A stretch of 64,000 bases of DNA, taken from positions 20,391,141 to 20,455,140 of the forward strand of contig CM046338.1 of the NCBI GenBank assembly GCA_025403435.1. Direction: 5' to 3'. Within the stretch, counting starts at the first letter, position 1; each line of letters begins with the position of its first letter. Below, piece by piece: positions 58,001 through 64,000 of the stretch. Source of the DNA: Artocarpus heterophyllus. Taxonomy: Eukaryota; Streptophyta; Magnoliopsida; Rosales; Moraceae. A program made the translations under genes and the position numbers. The notes beneath the pieces are model-generated. The model saw nothing but the letters and a program-made list of their open reading frames with translations. It had not been told where the DNA came from and searched no databases.

Positions 58001-59464
58001 TTGTGTTTGTTGTATTGAGACTGATTGATCAGTGGTTTCATATTATTATGCAACCAAACGAGCATCCCTACCTCAGTCTCTCTCTCTTCCCATCTATCTA
58101 TGTGTCTATCCGGGTTATGTTGAATCATTACAACAAAGGCCGTAATTTCCTGCCTTCTAAAAATAGTTGGGTTTGGTGTAAGGAAATATCAAAACTACTT
58201 GCTTTTGTCTCATCAATTTCATTTAATTTGCAGACGGCTCAATGACAACCATTTGACTGGATCAGTTCCCAGGGAACTCGTTGGTGTTACTAGCCTCAAA
58301 GTTGTGTAAGTGCTCCTTGTCAATTCTTTTATCCACTCTCCTTCCCAGTTGAAAATTTCCTCTTGATAATATTTGATTCAATATTCATGGTCTTGAAATT
58401 ACCTATTTTTTCAGGGATGTCTCCAACAATGATTTATGTGGAACAATTCCATCCAGTGGCCCATTTGAGCACATTCCATTAAACAAGTAGGGTCTCAAGC
58501 TTTTATTCTCCATTATTTTTCATAGAAAAAGGGATGGCACTTTATTTATTTATTTATTTTTGTCCTAAAAAAGGCTGAAAGACACCTTTTTCTTCTTGAA
58601 AATTGCAAAAATACTTGATGCTTTAATGGGAGTTTGGACGTCTGTGTATGTGTCCTGCATTTGCGTTTGGAAAAACTCATTTTTCTTTTTCTTGTTGTGC
58701 ACAAGTTTTGCATTTAATATGCTAAATTTTTATTTTATTTTAAATTTGTTCTTCCTCACCCTGTTCCCCTTTGGCATTTTCATTGTAAATTTGTTTAACT
58801 ATCTAGTTATTAGCATAGAAATTTATACGTACGACGCATATTACATGCGAAGCAAATAATTGAACGAGTTATGCACATGATGAAGAGTGGTAACAAAGAT
58901 GGTGCTATTAAAAAAATCAGGGAATGTTTGTTGAATATTTGAGCCCGGTATGGTATGAGTGGCTATGAACGCAACTCCTAACTTGTGTCATCAACTGTTT
59001 GTGCTACATCCTACTGGAATATATTAATTTCTAAATGAAATGAGAAAGGGGTCTTAAGCGATATGTTAGATCTATAGTTTATTTGGCTATTGACTCTCAT
59101 TTGAGTGATTTGGTTATAAACAAAGAGTTGTGGTGTATACATTTCAAGGGGCTTTGGCAAATATATTAGTCCTCAGTTGTGTTCGTGTGATAAGCAAAAA
59201 TTGTTTTATCACTACAAGTACGTGGAATAGTCTGTTACTGTTCGTACTGTCTTAAGCCAAGTATTTTGAATTATGTCTTAAAACGATGTTCCCTGTGAAT
59301 TTCTCAACTTTTTTCTTCATTTTGTGAAAGTGAATCGTTTAAACAGAAGGTGATATTTTCAAGACTAACTTCTTTTGTTCCATTGGCGTAGCTTCAAGAA
59401 CAATCCTCGACTTGAAGGTCCAGAGTTGTTGGGGCTTGCCAGTTACGACACAAACTGCTCATGA
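54804..59464 (+). CDS. LRR1: Secreted leucine-rich-repeat protein (LRR1 / SERK-ectodomain-like), 224 aa, six exons
   Basis: Exons: 54804-55045, 57250-57321, 57556-57699, 58234-58305, 58415-58486 and 59392-59464, all introns GT...AG and phase 2; 675 nt in total. Residues 1-33 form a signal peptide (hydrophobic [16 protein letters not shown]). About 34-74 are the LRR N-terminal cap ([12 protein letters not shown], then the Cys pair in [10 protein letters not shown]). Four full plant-type LRRs and a partial fifth follow (for example [18 protein letters not shown]), then a short tail ending YDTNCS. Exons 2, 4 and 5 are 72 nt and exon 3 is 144 nt, one or two repeats each, as in SERK receptor-kinase genes. 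There is no transmembrane segment or kinase domain, so the product is predicted extracellular. The size fits plant LRR1-family proteins (about 218 aa), linked to defence and membrane-protein interactions; function here is inferred. No stop or frameshift is present and the gene looks functional. Confidence 0.95.
55049..55110 (+). repeat. CT/TA microsatellite beside the intron 1 donor site
   Basis: (CT)n followed by (TA)n begins about 10 bp after the GT at 55046. Without the splice, translation would run into a serine/leucine repeat and stop; this is not exon. Confidence 0.9.
57012..57096 (+). repeat. G-run cluster in intron 1 (G-quadruplex candidate)
   Basis: Runs of three to seven G occur at 57012-57018, 57020-57025, 57029-57033, 57039-57043, 57046-57048, 57065-57070, 57076-57081, 57083-57085 and 57094-57096, on the coding strand. 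It lies about 155 nt upstream of exon 2. A small frame through it is glycine/valine-rich low complexity. Confidence 0.9.
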
Positions 59465-60243
59465 AGAAGGATTCAGTAAGGTGCTAGATATTAACTCTGC
59501 GTTGGGTTAGGTATTTACTTTAAAACTTAAAACTGTATTACCTCATATTGTAATGGATAGGAGATAACTTTCATCCATCGTATAAGAATATGTAAATCTG
59601 ACAATACTACAATGCGCATGCGGCTGTAACTGTATTATTGTGTCCTGCCAAGATTGTTTAAGACACGAAATTTGTACTTTACAATATTAGTGAAGGGCAC
59701 CTCATATGCACGAGCATGAGCATGACTCTCGTTTAATTAACCTGCTGCAGATTCCCATAAAATTTCGACGCGTCCGATGTACTCCTGTGTATTTTTATTT
59801 TAATTATGTTTTATCCAACTTTGAAACAGGAACATGCTAATTTGGGAAGAAATGAATATCTAGATTGACAGGGATATAGCCTAATTAAAATTGTGTTTTA
59901 GTTCGTAGTTTTGACAAAGTTCTGGTCCAAAATATATTTGGGAGAAAATCTGCATGGGCGCATATTGCTGGCCTTCGGTCAAAATGAAAAGCATGCTGTT
60001 CGTCTTAAAATTTTTGGGGCATCAATCTCTTTTAATTGTGATGGAAGTTTGCCTATAATTGATTTTGTCCTTTCTGTTTTTAATATTAGAATAAGTTCAT
60101 GTGGACGAAATATTAATATGCCATACGTGTGTGTGTATGTACATATATATTTTACTAGAGCCTGAATTTTCTTAAGCATTAACATTGAGTCATACTCTAA
60201 CAAGCGTTATGCATTCACATGTCCAAGCAAAATTAGTTGCATT
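59465..60243 (+). other. 3' UTR and downstream intergenic DNA of the LRR gene
   Basis: The first few hundred bases after the stop must contain the 3' UTR, but no single poly(A) signal stands out. A short frame at 59911-60165 has no recognisable domain. Confidence 0.4.
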
Positions 60244-60651
60244 CTCAGAACATCTAAAATGTAATGCTAAATTGATATGACGATAGTAAATTTAGCATTT
60301 GAAGTTAAAAAACATTCTTTAATGTAATGTCAATTTTAATGCTAAATTTGTTTTGTGCTCAACTTTGTAGCAAGCCATAAAGTTTAACATATAGCAAATT
60401 TAACATTTAATTATTATTGGTTGATAGATTGATTTTTATAGTTACTATATTTTTACTTTTTAATTATTTGGATATTAAAAGTTTACTTTTACAAGTTTCA
60501 AAGTTTAATAATTATGTCAAAAAGTAAATATGAGATTTTAAATAGCATTATATATTGGAGCTTAAAATAAGATAAATCAAATAGACTATTTTTGCACCTT
60601 TTGGTGGCAAATTAACATTGGCATTGGCGTTAGCATTGGTGATGGTCTCAG
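60244..60651. mobile_element. Candidate 408-bp MITE
   Basis: The left end CTCAGAACATCTAAAATG and the reverse complement of the right end CTGAGACCATCACCAATG match at 13 of 18 positions. Subterminal AATGCTAAAT and GTTAGCATT motifs also pair. The ends recall the GAGCATCTCCAATG type seen in many plant PIF/Harbinger-like MITEs. No clear target duplication or coding capacity was found. Confidence 0.5.
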
Positions 60652-61312
60652 CTTCATATGCCAAAAGAATATCAAATGGAAGGTGGAAGACGTTTTCCTA
60701 GACTGAGAGTGTGATAGGAAGGTTTTTTTGGGTGACAATTTTAAATATTATTGGATCTAAGGGGGTTGCTATGTTAGGTCCTATAAAAATACCGAAAATC
60801 GATCAAAATTGACAGCCAAACCAATCGGAAAAACTAAGAAAATCGGTTCAGATAGCAAAACTGACTAATCTGGTTGGAAAATTGATTGCTCACAAAGTGA
60901 GAGTGGTTTGGTTTTTGGAAAAATTTTCCTGTCATCGAACTGGCTGATCAAATTTTTCTTTTAAAAAATATGAATATAAGTTACAATAATCTATAAGATA
61001 TTAAACATCTTGTCATGTTTGAACTTTAAAATTTTAGACTTTATTGTTAAATGATGAATTTTCTTACTAATTTGCTTGGTTTTTATTATTTAATTTATTA
61101 TTATCATCTTAAAATGTTGGGTTTTTTAAATCATCTAATATATTATATTGTGGGAAAAAACAATAAAAAAAACAAGTGGAATTGAGTAGGTTACCGATGG
61201 ATTACTATATATAGTCAGGCTGGTTACTATTGTCTAAAACCAATCACCACAAACTGACCGTCATTAGTCAAAAATTGACCGAACCTCTCTTACAATCGGT
61301 CCATGCTTAGTT
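60652..61312. other. Noncoding DNA rich in AATCGG/CCGATT-like words
   Basis: Repeated fragments such as CCAATCGG, AAAATCGG, AAATTGACCGAACC and CAATCGG occur at both ends (60795-60900 and 61240-61305) and may be part of an old repeat. No gene was recognised. Confidence 0.35.
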
Positions 61313-63281
61313 TGTTGAAAAAAATAATACGCAGCGAAATTTTAAAATTTTACATCAGAATAATTTTCAAAACACAAGTTTGACATGCTATATGCATAAA
61401 TTAACCAGATCTTACTAACCTTTGTGCGCCGAAGAACCCTCGCAAAACGTGAAGAGGAGTAACGTTCCAGAAGAGCCTCAACCAACTGGTCTTCTTTACT
61501 ATTCTCTTTCCACGACCGGAATGAGTGTGGGCTCACACGTACAACTCTTCCACTAGGTGACTCTCCTTCCAACCAATTGAGAGAACCCAAAGCAAGTGTT
61601 CGTAATTTGTGAACAAAAGCTCTTAGGGAGTTTTCAGATTCTCACTAGCAGAGTATCACTCTTAATCTCTCAATTGATTTGAGTAACTCTTAAGACTTAC
61701 TCTCTTTATATAGAGATTGGTCCTAACGTCAGTCCTTATCAGATTTGGTCTCCAAAACTCGAAATAGAATTAAGTTCGGATCAATATCTGATAAGTTTCA
61801 CGTGGAAACGTGTGATCTTATCCTTTGTTGATCGGCAGGCCGAACTGTCGAATAAAAATCTCGCAAATCTTTTATTTTTCACCTAAGATTCTATAGGATA
61901 AAGTCTCAGTTTTAATTCAAATAACCCAATAGAGAAGTTATCTGATCAAAACAACTTTATCTAGATAATCTTTAAGAAAATAAATGAATTCCTAATAATT
62001 CTACAAGTTTATCTTAATCTAATTTATCTAAAATTAAATCAACTGATAAATAGACAAGAATTATCTGATCTCCATAATTCAACAAGTCTATCTTGAATCA
62101 ATTTTATCACAAAATTAATTCAACTGATAAACAGATATGAATTATCTGATTCTTTCAAATTTTAACCAATCTAATAAATCCGACATAAGTCACCAATTAT
62201 TGGGAAAGCACGCCGTGTTGTTACAGTATGTTGTGAGCTAGCAAGGAGACCAAATGAACCTATATAGTTTAAGCTCTTGATAATTACGAAACCCAATATC
62301 CTAGATATACATTTCATAATTATCAACTCCAATGCAACTCCACTAAAAGCTTGGGGCTGCACTCTCGAACTACATAGAATTACGAAGCTCGTATAGCTAA
62401 GTTTCCATGACATATCATAGTGTATCGTATCCCCATATAATAATCAATAATCGGCTTAAGGACAAGTTATGTCTTACCTTCCCGATTATTTTTATCTTAC
62501 GTTCTATTATTTCACCATCAGAAAACTTACTATCCAATGATAGTATACCATTCAGTTACACCTATGTATCCAAATGGTTAAGCGCTTCAGTTTTTCAATT
62601 ATAGGATAACACATATAAGAGGATATCATTACTTCTAAAGAGGAGCTATGGATTCCATATCTATGAATAACAGGTCTACGTTATCAAGAGTCATGCTTCT
62701 AATGTACCAGCATGCATACCACTATTAAGATGTGGGTGTCACCCTTTGGTACATCAAAAGACACAAACCAAGACAACTGGCCCACTATTCATCTCGGGAT
62801 TAAGATAAAAACACAAATGATTATCTAAAGTGTATCGATTTGCCGAGACAGAATTATTAATCTAAATCAATTCACTTTACGTCCCGATCCAACACATCGT
62901 CACCTATGACAATGTGCCAATGTTTTTATTCACGGAGTCCACCTCCGATGGTCAAGACAAACCATCTCCCAAAAGGGATATAGACAACATAACAATCTTT
63001 GCATGAATAAAGTGCGTAACTTTTTTTCCTCGATTATGGATCGTATGATTTAGACCATCACCTTAAGAATCGTGTCTTCCGCATAATCCGTCCATCATAT
63101 GCCCAATTCTTAAGGTTTAGACTGATAGTCTCAGATTATTGTTTGCTTAACACACATTCAACAAATATGAACGTAAAGAGGACAAGATTTTGGTATATAA
63201 ATAATAAATAAATTCTTTATTGATAAAAATGTCTCCAAAAACTTATTACATTTTTACTCCTTAGGGCATATATGTTTAACA
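61313..63281 (-). mobile_element. Copia LTR, minus strand, joined directly to gag
   Basis: 1969 bp, homologous to the family LTR in reverse complement, from TGTTGAAAA (61313) to TTTAACA (63281). U3 carries a single palindrome (61831-61844) instead of four. The left flank TAGTT (61308-61312) does not match the right flank CTTTG (63282-63286). The right flank is gag sequence rather than a PPT or PBS. This is therefore not an ordinary solo LTR (see findings). Confidence 0.9.
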
Positions 63282-63611
63282 CTTTGTTATGGCTTGGCCT
63301 TCAAAACTATCTTCAAGATTATCTAAGATCTGCTTTGCAGTCTCATAATCCTGATGTTGAGCTTGCAGCACGTTGTTCATGCTAGTCATAACATAGCAGC
63401 ATGCCTGATCATTAGCATCTTTCCAACGATCATACGCTTGGAATTGCTCATTAGTTGAGTCTCCCGCAGGCTTGGGAGGACAAGGGGTTGCCAATACATA
63501 TTTCAGTTTCTCAAAGGACAGGACGATATCCAGGTTTCGTTTTCAATCATTATAATTCTCTCCAGTTAAAAGGTTTTTGTCAATTATTGATGATAAAGCG
63601 TTTTTAGACAT
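63282..63611 (-). pseudogene. gag: Copia gag fragment (first 110 codons), minus strand
   Basis: Starts at the ATG complement at 63609-63611 with [13 protein letters not shown], colinear with the young gag. It runs to GQAITK, where the LTR begins. One stop replaces the Trp of NDWKRNLD (TGG to TGA); otherwise the frame is open. The downstream gag, all of pol and the PPT are missing. Confidence 0.9.
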
Positions 63612-64000
63612 TTTTAATCTACAATAAAGAATCATATACCAAACATAAGCAAACTTATAATAATAATTTAGTAAGATAACATAATCATGCAAAAAATACA
63701 AATGTGTTTATGTGTCAAAACCTTGAAAATATCACAACCTTACAACGATAATTCTCAACTCAAAATTCAACAAGCTCCTAGGGGAGTCATGCCAAATTTA
63801 ATCAGGAACACAGATCCCCTCCTGATTAATATATGCCATCCAGGACTCGTATGATCAAGCATATATTAATAATTGTTTCTTTGGCCATTAATTTTATTAA
63901 CAGAGCTCCTAGGGGAGGTTAATAATAAAATTAACGTGAGTGTATAACTATCGTTTCAACATTTTATCCATGATTTATAATCACCACCTAGGGGTGTGCA
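63612..64000 (-). other. Leader of the minus-strand copia element, running off the window
   Basis: Reverse complement of the young leader region just before gag, with blocks such as ATTTTCAAGGTTTTGACACA, CCCCTAGGAGCT and TGCACACCCCTAGGTGG. The 5' LTR of this copy should lie to the right of the window. Confidence 0.85.

Noticed and set aside
61313..63281. Simple solo LTR inserted into gag of another element
   Set aside because: A solo insertion needs the same 5-bp duplication and gag sequence on both sides. The left side is TAGTT followed by unrelated DNA, while the right side is CTTTG within gag.

Overview
The window is AT-rich plant nuclear DNA. The evidence is one intron-containing plant leucine-rich-repeat gene, LTR retrotransposons primed by initiator-methionine tRNA, MITE-like elements and microsatellites. 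I see no bacterial operons, rRNA, tRNA genes or CRISPR. An angiosperm is likely; I cannot name the species.

Layout. 1-2225 holds the 5' end (leader and LTR) of a minus-strand Ty1/copia element. 2226-7056 is AT-rich noncoding DNA with a homopolymer-rich island, an alternating purine-pyrimidine tract and a MITE-like element. 7057-8495 is an internally deleted solo copia LTR. 9827-13660 is a decayed Ty3/gypsy element (LTR, gag, protease). 13924-37895 is a deep nest. A gypsy-like solo LTR (TSD AGAAT) is split by an old, dead copia element (14385-33554, TSD TATGC/TACGC) and by a solo copia LTR (33672-35664, TSD TATTT). The old copia is split inside its reverse-transcriptase codons by a young, apparently intact copia element (20453-30150, TSD GTAAA). 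37901-43920 holds LTR fragments and a tandem array of long units cut by a minus-strand solo copia LTR. 46568-49228 is a minus-strand gypsy-like solo LTR (TSD TTTTA). 49990-50560 holds a GC-rich hairpin and A-rich repeats. 54804-59464 is the only convincing host gene, a secreted LRR1/SERK-ectodomain-like protein with six exons. 61313-64000 is a minus-strand copia element whose gag is fused directly to an LTR.

How it works together. At least seven loci belong to one copia family with LTRs of about 2 kb. The young copy keeps zinc knuckle, protease DSG, integrase D-D35-E, reverse transcriptase YVDD, RNase H, PBS, PPT and TATA boxes, and its LTRs differ at only seven positions plus a short indel. 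It could be autonomous or very recently active.

The most unusual signal is an array of near-palindromes (consensus TTCGGC-AG/CT-GCCGAA) spaced 21-22 nt apart. It occurs as a tetrad in the copia U3 and as two tetrads in the copia leader, in the opposite orientation. It also occurs in the LTR of the unrelated gypsy element. In the genomic RNA the leader array and the 3' U3 array would be mutually complementary. All coordinates are read by eye from the sequence; no database search was possible.
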